Below, in pieces: positions 16,631-25,841 of a stretch of DNA of 64,000 nt. Location of the stretch: assembly GCA_944389275.1 (NCBI GenBank), contig CALXLT010000019.1, positions 35,530 to 99,529 on the forward strand. The letters are read 5' to 3'. This stretch comes from an uncultured Spirochaetaceae bacterium (GTDB lineage Bacteria; Spirochaetota; Spirochaetia; Sphaerochaetales; Sphaerochaetaceae). Within the stretch, counting starts at the first letter, position 1, and each line of letters starts with the position of its first letter. The position numbers and the translations under genes were made by a program. Below the pieces are notes generated by a model that had not been told where the DNA came from, searched no databases, and saw only the letters and a program-made list of their open reading frames with translations.

Positions 16631-17899
16631 TCAATATGCCATTGGCCAGCCAGACTTCTCCGAAAGAGCCTCTGCGAAATCCGTGAGGGCTTTCTCTGCG
16701 CTCATGTCGCCGTTGACCGCCTGATGAAGGGCATCCCTGTACTCGTTGTCGTAGTAGTTTCTCCAGGATGAGCTTTCATCGACATTGAACGCCTCTGTCA
16801 CATTCGCGACCTCAGCCTGCATTATCTTGTAGTCCTCCACGACCTGAGGATCCTCTGGGCTGTAGGTTACGCTCTTGAGGGAGGAGAGACCCTTGTCCCT
16901 GTCAAGGAAGTACTGGAAGTTCTCGGTGTCATTGTAGAACCACTTGATGAACTCAATGGCAAGTTCCTTGTTCTTCGCGTTCTCAGGGATGGCAAGGCCT
17001 GAGCCGCCAAGGATAGCGGAACCACCCTCAGGGCCGACAGGAGAAGGGATAACTCCCCACTCGAAGCCTTCGATGTTCTGATAGAACGTGTTGTAGTTCC
17101 ATGTTCCTGAGAAGTAGATCCCGACATCACCGTTCTGGAAGTAATCGCCAGGGTTGTCTGTCGTGCCGCCAGCCCAGATCGCCTTAGGCATCACGGAGTT
17201 GTTCCACTCAACGAACATGTCGAGAGCCGCGATCGCGCCTGGGCCATTGATCGCTACCTTGAACGAATCCCCATCCTTCTCAACCATCGAGCCACCGTAC
17301 ATATACATGATGTTGTCGTATCTGGCCCTTGAGTTGTCCATGGCCATGCCGTACTTCACGCCACCCTTCTCCTGGAGGATCTGCGCGTTTTCCCGATATT
17401 CCTCCAGTGTCCATGGATCGTCTACCGTAGGAGGTGTGATACCTGCTTTCTCGAAAGCATCCTTGTTATAGAAGACGTTCGTGATCGTGAACTGGTATGG
17501 AAGGCAGTAGTTCTTGTTCGTCGTGTAGTCCTGGCCGATGATCATGACAGCCTGCTCCTCGAAGTCATCGATGTTCACATACTCTGTGAGATCAAGGAAT
17601 TCCTCAGGATAGAGTCTTGTAAGCCTTGTTGTCGCGATGAGGTCGGGCAGGTCGTTGTTCCTTGCCATGAGAGGGAACTTCGTGAGCTGGTCGTCATATG
17701 GGATAACCATTATATCCAGCGTCTTCCCTGTCTCTTCAGCCCACTTGTTGAGCGTTGCCGTGAACGCGTCGCCGGTCGATGGCTCCTCGCTGAGAAGCAC
17801 TCTAAGCGTATCAGGGTTTTTGGCTTCCTTGTTTCCACCTGCCGTGAGAGGAAGGACAACAAGGAGTGCTAGTGCGAGAATGATTAATACCTTTTTCAT
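16631..17899 (-). CDS. Sugar-binding protein of a carbohydrate ABC transporter
   Basis: A 422-residue periplasmic substrate-binding protein of family 1 (SBP_bac_1). The N-terminal MKKVLIILALALLVVLPLTA is a Sec signal; no lipobox Cys follows (TAGGNKEAK), so it should be a soluble periplasmic protein. Family features include the inner GDVGIYFSGTW and AILGGSGLAIPENAKNKELA blocks. The start is placed at ATG 17899, which has a GGAGG site five bases upstream; an in-frame ATG at 17911 overlaps that site and is unlikely. It precedes two permease genes and GH105 and is likely the most expressed member. Ligand (rhamnogalacturonan oligosaccharide) is inference. Confidence 0.92.
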   Translation of the reverse strand: MKKVLIILALALLVVLPLTAGGNKEAKNPDTLRVLLSEEPSTGDAFTATLNKWAEETGKTLDIMVIPYDDQLTKFPLMARNNDLPDLIATTRLTRLYPEEFLDLTEYVNIDDFEEQAVMIIGQDYTTNKNYCLPYQFTITNVFYNKDAFEKAGITPPTVDDPWTLEEYRENAQILQEKGGVKYGMAMDNSRARYDNIMYMYGGSMVEKDGDSFKVAINGPGAIAALDMFVEWNNSVMPKAIWAGGTTDNPGDYFQNGDVGIYFSGTWNYNTFYQNIEGFEWGVIPSPVGPEGGSAILGGSGLAIPENAKNKELAIEFIKWFYNDTENFQYFLDRDKGLSSLKSVTYSPEDPQVVEDYKIMQAEVANVTEAFNVDESSSWRNYYDNEYRDALHQAVNGDMSAEKALTDFAEALSEKSGWPMAY

Positions 17900-17956
17900 C
17901 TCTACCTCCATTTGTTTGTTTTCAGTTTATCTTAAATATCCTATGTTTCTATGCAT

Positions 17957-17964
17957 TATTTGCG
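17957..17964. promoter_or_regulatory. TATTTGCG motif upstream of the binding-protein gene
   Basis: TATTTGCG occurs here in an AT-rich gap of about 100 bases and again at 20593-20600 in the AraC gene's promoter region. The two could be sites for the same regulator. Confidence 0.25.
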
Positions 17965-17997
17965 ATATTCTCCTGAGAGTATGCGCATATAATGCTT

Positions 17998-20517
17998 TTA
18001 GACCTCTTCGAATTCCACAACTCCCTCTGGAGTGAAGCCTTTATAGTTCTCAGCCTTGCCATCTACTGAAAGGCTTTTGTCCCATCCGGCCTCGATCTTC
18101 CCGTATTCAGGATCGTAGAACGCGTATGAAAGGGAAGGCGCATCGATAGCGAGCTTCGCGCTGAGGATCTTCGACATGAACGACTCAAGGCTTTTCTCCT
18201 TCCACAGCTCGCTGCAGCGGATGATCCATATGTTCCTCTTGCCCTCGCTCTTGATCTCCCTGTTCTGGAATGTGCCTTCCTTCATCAGCGAGATCCCGTT
18301 GAGCGCAGTGATTGCGATAAGGCCGCCTCCATGTGACTCTGCAAACGCCCATCCATCCTTGATTTCCGTCCTCTTGAACGCAAACGTAGGGAAGTATGCG
18401 TGTGTGAAATCAACAGGGTGCTTCTCTGAAACGGAGTAGATCACGGAAGCGAATCCCTTGTACTGGTTAACTCTCGGAAGCGTGCCGGAGCCGGCCCAGT
18501 ATGATGGGCGCGCCTGGCCATAAAGCGCGAATTCTCCCGGATGGTTTATCCAGACATGCTCCTCTGCGCTCATGACCATGTGCACGATGTCCTCCTGGAA
18601 TCCCCTTCGTCCTGGATTGAAGTCGTTGGCCGCTGAGAGCAGATAGCTATGCGTCTTATAGACTGTCACATCCGCATAACCGTTGTAGCCGTGCGTGGCT
18701 TTCCAGCTTATCGCCTTGCCTTTCTCGGCCTGATGGTATTTCAGGTTCTCATCTGAGGGCACATAGCCGGAGAATAGCAATGGCACGGCGCCTTTTCCCG
18801 CATGGCTTTGGTTGCCGATGCCGTATGCTATCCAGTTGATGAAGCTCGGGCAGTTTGAGTAGTTGCCCATGAGCTCCTTCAGATAAGTCCTCCCGCTTGT
18901 GGTGCTGAAGATGCCATTGAACGAGGCAAGGGCGAGCAGCCGGAACAACATCTCGAGAGCTCTTCGCGCGTAATCGCGTATCTCCTTGTTCTCCACCTGC
19001 GCGTATAGCGTCGCGAAGCCAAGTGAGTCTATAGGCAGATACGGAGGGCTGTTCCACTCCGTGAAGCCTTCCTTGAAGAGAGTCTCGAACCACGGCTTGA
19101 GCATGGATATGGCTTTCTCCTGCATCTGCACTCCTGTCATGCCGCTGTTGGTGAAGATCCTATCAGGATACATCTCGCCCGCGATGAGCTGGCATGCATG
19201 GAACATGAGGGCATGGTTCTCGCTCCAGAACCACATCGCGTCATCTCCCGGCTCGTCATGCCAGTAGCGGAAATTGAGGATGCACTCCTCCATGTCCTTG
19301 AGCGTCTCCTTCCTGATAAGCCCTGAATCGGAGAAGTGGCGGATCATGTACGGGAAATAGGAGAGATAGAAGTCCGAGCAGTCGCTTCTCTTGTTTATGA
19401 AGTCAAGCTGGCGGCGAAGTATCGTCTCGATCTCATCCTTGTCCCCGTTTGTGAACAGAAGGGCCATTGCCCTGTTCGCGTTCTGCTCCCCGTGCCTTGC
19501 AAGGTATTCCCAGGCATCCTTCTTCCTTGTCTCGAAATCCTTTGCGGTCTCTGAAAGGAAGCTGAGAGGGAAGTTCTCATATGTGCGGACTGTGCGTATC
19601 CTCAGTCCTTCGGCCTCTGTCTCCACATTGAAGCGGAGAAAGCCTACGGGGAAGTTCTCGACAGGGCCGAGGTCGGCTTTCCTGTCCCCTGCCTTGAATA
19701 CTGCGTCTGTGCGGTGAAGCAGTCCGAGGAATGTATTCTCCTCGGTCGCTCCCGCAAGATGGACGATGAAATCCTTGTCGGCGTATGGGTTGTCGGCGCT
19801 CATCGTCACGTGGCCTGACGTGAATGTGCTTCTGTCGAAAGCGAGGCTGTCGATAGCATGCTCAACCTTTGCGATGATATCCGTATCACGATTGCCCATC
19901 GGCAGTTTCTGCCTTATGCTCCCTGGGCTTTTCTCAAGCTTCAATGAGAATGTAAGCTCAGTGTCTCTTTCAGCGAACTCGTCCATCTCGAAGGTAAGGA
20001 TGTTGTCACCTTTCCTGAGGCTGAGAGAGAAAGTCTCGTCCACGGGGGTGTTCCTTTCATAGGGGCGGAAGCTGTGCGCTTCCTTGCCGTCAATGTATAT
20101 TGCCATACCTCCGGTTACTGATAAGGAAAATGTATACGTTCCTCCAGTGCTGCACTCAAGCACCGTCATCGCAGCCATGCTGATCCAGCGAGGCGTGGAT
20201 GAGAAGATTGATGTTCCCACACGAGGATCCCCGAAAGGCGCTCTGTACGTTAGCGTGAGCTTGCTGCCGAGAAGCTCTGCCGTTCCCTCGGGCTGGCAGT
20301 CAGGGAACTCGGGCGCCTTGATGCCTTCGTTCTTTATCTTTGATAGGAAATTCGTTCTCAATGGGCTGATGTGTGAAGCTGCTGCCGTGGAACCTGCCCA
20401 TACATTGGATTCAGATGCGATGGCAACACGATCACCAGAGACATCCTCGAGCCGAGGCTCCGAGACGAGATATCGTGTGATATATCCGTGTTCAAGATCT
20501 GAGATATGCCAGTTCAT
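17998..20517 (-). CDS. Large protein of unknown function in the pectin-type operon
   Basis: I do not recognise this 839-residue protein as a named family. It has no signal peptide. Residues about 80-200 look like a beta-sandwich of carbohydrate-binding type (GGTYTFSLSVTGGMAIYIDG, RKGDNILTFEMDEF). The middle, about 330-620, is rich in amphipathic helices as in (alpha/alpha) toroid lyases and hydrolases, with the striking DDAMWFWSENHALMFHACQL, followed by GFTEWNSPPYLPIDSLG. The C-terminal third is predicted beta. It leads an operon with a YesOPQ-like importer and GH105, diverging from an AraC regulator. ATG 20517 follows AAAGGAG. A cytoplasmic lyase or hydrolase for rhamnogalacturonan oligosaccharides is the best guess from context, not from motifs. 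Confidence 0.75.
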   Translation of the reverse strand: MNWHISDLEHGYITRYLVSEPRLEDVSGDRVAIASESNVWAGSTAAASHISPLRTNFLSKIKNEGIKAPEFPDCQPEGTAELLGSKLTLTYRAPFGDPRVGTSIFSSTPRWISMAAMTVLECSTGGTYTFSLSVTGGMAIYIDGKEAHSFRPYERNTPVDETFSLSLRKGDNILTFEMDEFAERDTELTFSLKLEKSPGSIRQKLPMGNRDTDIIAKVEHAIDSLAFDRSTFTSGHVTMSADNPYADKDFIVHLAGATEENTFLGLLHRTDAVFKAGDRKADLGPVENFPVGFLRFNVETEAEGLRIRTVRTYENFPLSFLSETAKDFETRKKDAWEYLARHGEQNANRAMALLFTNGDKDEIETILRRQLDFINKRSDCSDFYLSYFPYMIRHFSDSGLIRKETLKDMEECILNFRYWHDEPGDDAMWFWSENHALMFHACQLIAGEMYPDRIFTNSGMTGVQMQEKAISMLKPWFETLFKEGFTEWNSPPYLPIDSLGFATLYAQVENKEIRDYARRALEMLFRLLALASFNGIFSTTSGRTYLKELMGNYSNCPSFINWIAYGIGNQSHAGKGAVPLLFSGYVPSDENLKYHQAEKGKAISWKATHGYNGYADVTVYKTHSYLLSAANDFNPGRRGFQEDIVHMVMSAEEHVWINHPGEFALYGQARPSYWAGSGTLPRVNQYKGFASVIYSVSEKHPVDFTHAYFPTFAFKRTEIKDGWAFAESHGGGLIAITALNGISLMKEGTFQNREIKSEGKRNIWIIRCSELWKEKSLESFMSKILSAKLAIDAPSLSYAFYDPEYGKIEAGWDKSLSVDGKAENYKGFTPEGVVEFEEV

Positions 20518-20572
20518 ATGCTCTCCTTTATCTTCAAGTGTATTTTGTGCGTGAGGATATTCAACACGATTA

Positions 20573-20602
20573 TTGCGTTGTATGAAGGATAATATTTGCG
20601 TT
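20573..20602. promoter_or_regulatory. Direct repeats in the AraC divergent promoter region
   Basis: TTGCGTT occurs at 20573-20579 and 20596-20602, 23 bases apart, about two helical turns. This is the spacing AraC-type regulators commonly bind. A weaker third copy (TTGTGCGT) lies near 20545. Confidence 0.35.
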
Positions 20603-20624
20603 TTTTGCTATGTAGGGGTTAAAA

Positions 20625-22415
20625 TTGGATATGAACGACAAGTTTGAGAGGTTCCTGGCGTCAAATAACTTCACTGTCCATATGAACAAGGAGACAGACT
20701 CCACATATCTTTTCATAGATCTCGGGGAGCGTTCTTCCAAGATGAATATGGAGCTGCAGCACTTCCATTCAAGCTATGAGATATTCATCGCCCTTGATGA
20801 TAATGTCGCGCATATCGTGGAAGGCCGTTATCTCCCGATGCGCAAGTGGGATATCATATTCCTTCGTCCAGGCCTGGTTCACCTGTCATGCTATGAGCGG
20901 AAGAACGGTATGCAGAAACGGATCGTGATCAACTTCTCCCTTCCTCCCGCCCCCGGTAGCCTGGATTATCAGATGGAGAAGCTGCTCAAGCCTTTCAGCC
21001 TGCAGGTCCCGATCATACGGCTTGAAGGCAGATCCCTCTCTTCCATGATCACCTCATTGGAATCGCTGCTGCTCGCGGCAAAGGAAAAGAAGTCTGGCTG
21101 GCAGATTGAGGTCCTTTCTGATTTCATGCTATTCCTGCTATGCGTTTCCAGAAACATGAACCGGTCTGATTATGAAGCTTCGTTCATCACTGATACCGCG
21201 GACAGGAAGATATATAACATCGTTGAGTACATGCAATCGAATTACATGGAGAATATAACGCTGGCGGATACCGCCTCGCGCTTTTCCGTTTCCCCTTACT
21301 ATCTCTCGCATCTGTTCCCGAAGATAACAGGGACTTCCTTCATCTCATATCTGCATAGGATAAGGGTAGGGCATGCGCTGCAATACCTTGCATATTCTGA
21401 CATGAAGATAAAGGATATCATCAGGGAGTGCGGATTCTCTAGCGCCTCGCAGTTCAATAGGGTCTTCTTCTCGTTTATCTCCCGCAATCCGACACAGTTC
21501 AGGCTCTTGGGCTACATCGAGAAGCAGCTTATCGTCAATAAGTTCAATCCTGAGTACGATGAGATCGTGCCGCCGGCATTCCCTCCTCATATGAGGACCG
21601 GGATCCTGGAAAGAGGACGACGGCATCACGATCTTATCCTAGGCATAAGCAGCCAGGATTTCGATATCTCTGTCCCTGAAGACATCCCGCATGTGATGGA
21701 CAGCGTGGGAGCTGATGCGATCATGCTTGATATCAGGAAGACATTCCCTTATATCTGCAGCGATTATTCGAGGATCTCAGAGGAAAGCATGGAAGCTTTC
21801 CGCAATCTTGGAGTGAAGAACCTCATCCTCTTCGATGATTCTGATATCATAACGCTTGATAGCGACGATAGGCACATGGCAATCAGCAGCATCCGGTCGC
21901 TTATCCAGTTCGCCTCCGTTATCTCCGCCTCGTCGATAGCTCTCGTGCCCGCGAATATGAGTAACTATGGCGAGAGATATTCCTTTGCTTTCTATGACTC
22001 CATAAGCCGGATATTGCAATATGCGGAAGACTGGAATGTGAACATAATGATCCAGGGAATGGCCCACTCTGTGCTGCCGAATCCTCAGACGATAAGGAAG
22101 ATGCTGGATTTCTTCTCGCCCTCTCATCTGTCCCTGCTTTTCGATCCGTTGGCCATGATTGACAGGGATTGGCAGAACAACACGTTCAGCTATTTCGGGG
22201 AATTCTTCTCCGCGCTCTCTGAGGATATCTCGGCAATCAGGCTCCGTGATTCGCTGGATCTCAGGCCAGTTGCCTTGGGGCAGGGGATAATGGCAAAGAC
22301 ATTCCCCCGCATCGCGGATCTGGTCACGAGGAGTGTCCCTGTGATAAGGGATGGCGGGAGCGAGGCATATCTTCTCTCTGATCTAGCGTATATAAGGAAG
22401 ACCTTCGGGGCTTGA
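20625..22415 (+). CDS. AraC-family regulator with cupin sensor and C-terminal TIM-barrel-like domain
   Basis: A 596-residue transcription regulator in three parts. Residues about 40-110 are a cupin (HFHSSYEIF, KWDIIFLRPGLVH). Residues about 190-290 are the double AraC HTH (SRFSVSPYYLSHLFPKITG, IIRECGFSSASQFNRVFF). Residues about 310-596 look like a xylose-isomerase-type TIM barrel: SVGADAIMLDI, SASSIALVPANM, then SLLFDPLAMI and LGQG. The position where such enzymes carry a metal-binding Glu reads IMIQG, so it may be a sensor without catalysis. It diverges from the pectin-type operon, its likely target. TTG 20625 sits 5 bases after AGGGG and ATG 20631 is 11 bases away, so either may be the start. 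Ordinary AraC proteins are about 300 residues. Confidence 0.85.
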   Translation: MDMNDKFERFLASNNFTVHMNKETDSTYLFIDLGERSSKMNMELQHFHSSYEIFIALDDNVAHIVEGRYLPMRKWDIIFLRPGLVHLSCYERKNGMQKRIVINFSLPPAPGSLDYQMEKLLKPFSLQVPIIRLEGRSLSSMITSLESLLLAAKEKKSGWQIEVLSDFMLFLLCVSRNMNRSDYEASFITDTADRKIYNIVEYMQSNYMENITLADTASRFSVSPYYLSHLFPKITGTSFISYLHRIRVGHALQYLAYSDMKIKDIIRECGFSSASQFNRVFFSFISRNPTQFRLLGYIEKQLIVNKFNPEYDEIVPPAFPPHMRTGILERGRRHHDLILGISSQDFDISVPEDIPHVMDSVGADAIMLDIRKTFPYICSDYSRISEESMEAFRNLGVKNLILFDDSDIITLDSDDRHMAISSIRSLIQFASVISASSIALVPANMSNYGERYSFAFYDSISRILQYAEDWNVNIMIQGMAHSVLPNPQTIRKMLDFFSPSHLSLLFDPLAMIDRDWQNNTFSYFGEFFSALSEDISAIRLRDSLDLRPVALGQGIMAKTFPRIADLVTRSVPVIRDGGSEAYLLSDLAYIRKTFGA

Positions 22416-22433
22416 TGCCGCTATCTGGAGTGG

Positions 22434-22464
22434 TCATGGAGAAAGAGAGCTCCATGATTTATTT
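22434..22464 (+). terminator. Hairpin terminator after the AraC-family gene
   Basis: TCATGGAG (22434-22441) pairs with CTCCATGA (22450-22457), followed by TTTATTT. It overlaps the last bases of the converging gene. Confidence 0.65.
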
Positions 22465-23115
22465 CCTGGATTCAAGCTTTCTCAGATGGAGATAAACGGT
22501 ATTCTTGGATATCCCGAGGATGTCAGCCACCTGCATTACGGAATCCTTGATGTCGAAAATACCCTTATTGTAGAGGATGCGGATGATTTCCTTGTTCTTG
22601 TTCGTGGAATGCACGGTATCGTCATGCATCACCAGGGCTTTTGCCTCCGCGACTTCCGCTAGGATTGATTCTGAAAGATTATTGTTGAAGCGTTCCTTAT
22701 GATGCTTATCCGCATCAGGATTGAAAAGCGATTGGATAAGCTCAGATGCTGGTACATCAAGATACAGGTTTATGCATAGAAGGCCTATTAGGCGGGCATT
22801 CTCTCCGAATATGGGGATAGTAGAGGATTTCAGTCGCTCTCCTGAGTCATTTATCACCGAATATGATGTATATTCTCCTATGGCCGAGAGATCATTGTCG
22901 TTTATGCGCTTCAGCATATTGAGCGCGAGATCGGTTATCGGAGCCCCTGCAGACCTTCCGGAATGATACCCGTTGCATATCTTCATGACTGAATGGTGAT
23001 AGTCCTCGAGACTGTGGAGGCTGATCTCATAAGGACTTCCGAGATATGCTGACAACCCATCCATCATGGACGCGTATGAATCAAGAATAAGCTTATCTGT
23101 TTTTGTCAATTTCAC
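22459..23115 (-). CDS. YheO/DauR-like transcription regulator
   Basis: A regulator with an N-terminal PAS-like YheO domain (SLHSLEDYHHSVMKICNGY, SGRSAGAPITDLAL) and a C-terminal helix-turn-helix (VMQVADILGISKNTVYLHLRKL). The nearest characterised relative is DauR, a regulator of D-arginine use in Pseudomonas; the family in general controls amino-acid or cofactor genes. The start is uncertain: GTG 23115 lies 12 bases after GAGGAG and gives 218 residues, whereas ATG 23157 gives 232 with no ribosome site. It diverges from the first PatB/MalY-type gene across an AT-rich region with direct repeats and probably controls it. The effector is unknown. Confidence 0.82.
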   Translation of the reverse strand: MKLTKTDKLILDSYASMMDGLSAYLGSPYEISLHSLEDYHHSVMKICNGYHSGRSAGAPITDLALNMLKRINDNDLSAIGEYTSYSVINDSGERLKSSTIPIFGENARLIGLLCINLYLDVPASELIQSLFNPDADKHHKERFNNNLSESILAEVAEAKALVMHDDTVHSTNKNKEIIRILYNKGIFDIKDSVMQVADILGISKNTVYLHLRKLESRK

Positions 23116-23175
23116 GCAGGCAGTACTCTCCTCTGATAAAAAATAACACCCCTTCATCGCGGATACAAGTAAAAT

Positions 23176-23205
23176 AAATTTTATTGATATTACTAAATTT
23201 TATTG
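23176..23205. promoter_or_regulatory. Direct repeats between the YheO-like regulator and first aminotransferase genes
   Basis: AAATTTTATTG occurs twice (23176-23186 and 23195-23205), 19 bases apart, in the AT-rich divergent intergenic region. It is a candidate operator for the regulator encoded next to it, or part of overlapping promoters. Confidence 0.4.
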
Positions 23206-23239
23206 TAAAATGAGGTTGGAACGCGAAGGAGATAAGCTG

Positions 23240-24424
23240 ATGGGAGATGGGCAGGAACTGAGGCTTGTGGATCCAGAAGGGCTTTGCAGGCTGAAATGGG
23301 AATACGAACAATATCGTACAGGGTATGATGATATGATCGGGATGGGCACTGCGGATATGGACTATATGTCGCCCGAGCCGATCCTGCAGGCAATAATGGA
23401 TATCGCCCGGCGCGGTCATCTGGGTTATCCGATGATACCCGATGAGTATTATGACGCGATACATGACTGGCTTCTCCGTCAGGCGGGCTGGGATATCAAT
23501 GCAATGGACTCCATATGCCGAAACAGCGGGATATATATATCTGCATGGTCCGCCATCGATGTCCTGACAAAGCCTGGCGATAAGATCGTCATCTTCACGC
23601 CAGTCCATTTCTGCTTCAAGAGGATGATCGATATGAATCATCGCGTCACCATCGAATGTCCCCTGATCCAGATAGATGGACGGTATACGATAAATCCAGA
23701 TGCTCTTGAGGCCTGCCTCTCAAGCGGTGCAAGGCTCATATGGATCTGCAATCCTCATAATCCTGTGGGACGGGCATGGACACCTAAAGAGCTTCAGGCC
23801 ATCGCGGATCTTGCAGAGAGGTACGATGTGCAGATCCTTTCAGATGATGTTTACAGCGGCCTCACATTCCCTGGCGTGAAATATACTCCGATAGCCTCGC
23901 TTTCAAAGGAGATATCCTATCGTACTGTCACGCTGTGCTCTACCAGCAAGACATTCAATACGACTGCATTGCTGCATTCGTATATCGTTGCCGAGAATCC
24001 CGAGACGATGAAGCTGTATAAGGAATCGATGGATAGCCTGGATCTTCGATACAGCACGGATATCATGGGTATATATGCGCTGATAGCAGCTTACCGCCAT
24101 TGCGATGGCTGGCTGGCAAATGTACGCAGGCAGCTTCAGAAGAACTATCAGACCATTGCTGATTATTGCCAGGAGCATATCCCGATGATAAGCGTAGCTA
24201 AGGCGGATTCCACATATTTTGCATGGATCGACATGCGTAAGCTTGGGATCAATCCACAGCAGCTGAGGTATGAGCTTGAGAGGGAGGAGCATATCATCCC
24301 AGAGAACGGGCTTAGGTCCGGCAAGGGCGGAAGCGGATTCATCAGGCTGAATACCGCGACGTCAGAGGAAAACATCATCAACGCCATGAGACGGCTTGAG
24401 CATTTCTGCCGCAATCATGGATAA
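23240..24424 (+). CDS. PatB/MalY-type PLP-dependent C-S lyase or aminotransferase (copy 1)
   Basis: A 394-residue fold-type I PLP enzyme of the PatB/MalY class, which usually cleaves the C-S bond of cystathionine or cysteine conjugates. The signature MGTADMDYMSPEPI near the N-terminus, CNPHNPVGRAW, and STSKTFNT with the PLP Lys are visible, as is the C-terminal RLNTATSEENI with the carboxylate-binding Arg. The start at ATG 23240 follows AAGGAG with 8-base spacing; an ATG at 23210 is in frame but lacks a site. It leads a probable operon with an NhaC-family gene and a second PatB-like gene. The substrate is unknown. Confidence 0.88.
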   Translation: MGDGQELRLVDPEGLCRLKWEYEQYRTGYDDMIGMGTADMDYMSPEPILQAIMDIARRGHLGYPMIPDEYYDAIHDWLLRQAGWDINAMDSICRNSGIYISAWSAIDVLTKPGDKIVIFTPVHFCFKRMIDMNHRVTIECPLIQIDGRYTINPDALEACLSSGARLIWICNPHNPVGRAWTPKELQAIADLAERYDVQILSDDVYSGLTFPGVKYTPIASLSKEISYRTVTLCSTSKTFNTTALLHSYIVAENPETMKLYKESMDSLDLRYSTDIMGIYALIAAYRHCDGWLANVRRQLQKNYQTIADYCQEHIPMISVAKADSTYFAWIDMRKLGINPQQLRYELEREEHIIPENGLRSGKGGSGFIRLNTATSEENIINAMRRLEHFCRNHG

Positions 24425-24436
24425 GGAGGAATTGAG

Positions 24437-25841
24437 ATGGAGAGAACAAAGACTGGCAGAGAGAAGAAGGATGCGACCTTGCTGTATTCGGTCATCGCAT
24501 TGCTGTGCATCGTCGTATTCATGGCCTGCGGTTACATATTCCTGAGCGCTAACTTTGCCATATTGCTGTTTCTTGGGTGGCTGATAGCCGCGGCATTCGC
24601 CATGTTCCTTGGCTTCAGGTTCACGGTATGAATCAGCGAAGAAGGGAATAGGGCCTTCTGCGATCATAATGGCTGTCGGGCTGATGATCGCCTCTTTCAT
24701 GGCCGCAGGAACTGTCCCGACGATCCTGGTTGTTGGATTGAAGTGCATCAATCCAAGCATCTTCATGCTCGTGACGTTCATCCTGTGCTGCGTGACTTCC
24801 CTCATCACGGGTACATCATGGGGTACTATCGGAACTGTTGGTGTTGCGATGATCGGCGTCGGCACAGGCCTGGGAGCTAATCTCGCCATCACGGCAGGAG
24901 CCATTGTCAGCGGAGCGTACTTTGGTGATAAGATGTCGCCGCTTTCCGATAGCACGATCCTTGCCTCCACCATGACAGGTACAGAGCTTTGGACGCATAT
25001 AAAGAACATGCTGTGGACAACGATACCCGGTGCCGTCATCTGCGCTGTATTGTATACTTTCCTTGGATTCGCCGACGCTGGGAATAACTTCGATCCTTCA
25101 TCGATATCAGCGATCATCGCGGATATGGAAAGCATCTACCATATCGATCTGCTTGCCGCGTTGCCTCTCATCGTCGTCATGGTCATGATTGCCTTAAGGG
25201 CATCAACCGTGGGCTCGTTGCTTATCGGCACGGTCCTTGCTTCGCTTATCGCCATATTCTATCAGGGATATTCCCCGAGCGAGATGGTCGCTTTCCTTTA
25301 CAGCGGATTCAATGTTGATTCTGCCGATGTATTCCTGACGGGGATCCTCAACAGGGGAGGTCTGACAAGCATGATGAGCCTTGTAGCTATGATCATCGTA
25401 GCCCTAGGGCTGGGAGGCATCATAAGCGAGACAGGGCTTCTCAAGCCGATATTCGAGGCCATAACAAGGAGCATACGCTCTGCAAAGGGCGTTATGGTAA
25501 TGGCCTGGGTCATAATGTGGCTCTGCATCATCATCGTTCCCACATACAATTTCGCGTTCGTTCTTGTTCCGACACTCTTTAATCCGCTTATGAAGAGATA
25601 TCATCTGAAGTCCGAGAATCTGTCACGTGTCCTTGAGGACGTCGGAACGCTGGGCGGTAATCTCTTCCCTTGGTGCGTGGGGCCTGTATACGCTACAGGA
25701 GTGTTAGGCATAGCCACTACGGAATACTGGCCGTATGTATATCTATCGATATTGGTACCGATCATCTCATTGATATTCATCATCATAGGCTTCAAGACAA
25801 AGTTCGATGATGATCCAGCGGTGGAGGAGCAGCCTGCATGA
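24437..25841 (+). pseudogene. nhaC: NhaC-family antiporter gene split by a frameshift
   Basis: Two overlapping frames together spell one NhaC-family transporter of about 467 residues, the usual length. The first, 24437-24631, starts with a good GGAGGAATT site and gives the first two helices up to FLGFRFTV then TGA. The second continues from 24627 with YESAKKGIGPSAII and runs to 25841 with SLITGTSWGTIGTVGV and LFPWCVGPVYATG. The frame shifts by +1 at ACGGTATGA near 24626-24631, with no homopolymer there. No internal ribosome site for the second frame is seen. It is either an inactivating one-base insertion, an assembly error or an unusual recoding site. NhaC relatives move Na+/H+ or amino acids and carboxylates. 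Confidence 0.75.

Noticed and set aside
24600..24635. Programmed +1 frameshift in the NhaC gene
   Set aside because: The GTA TGA site has no slippery tRNA match and no stimulator such as a strong ribosome-like site, so a mutation or error is more likely.
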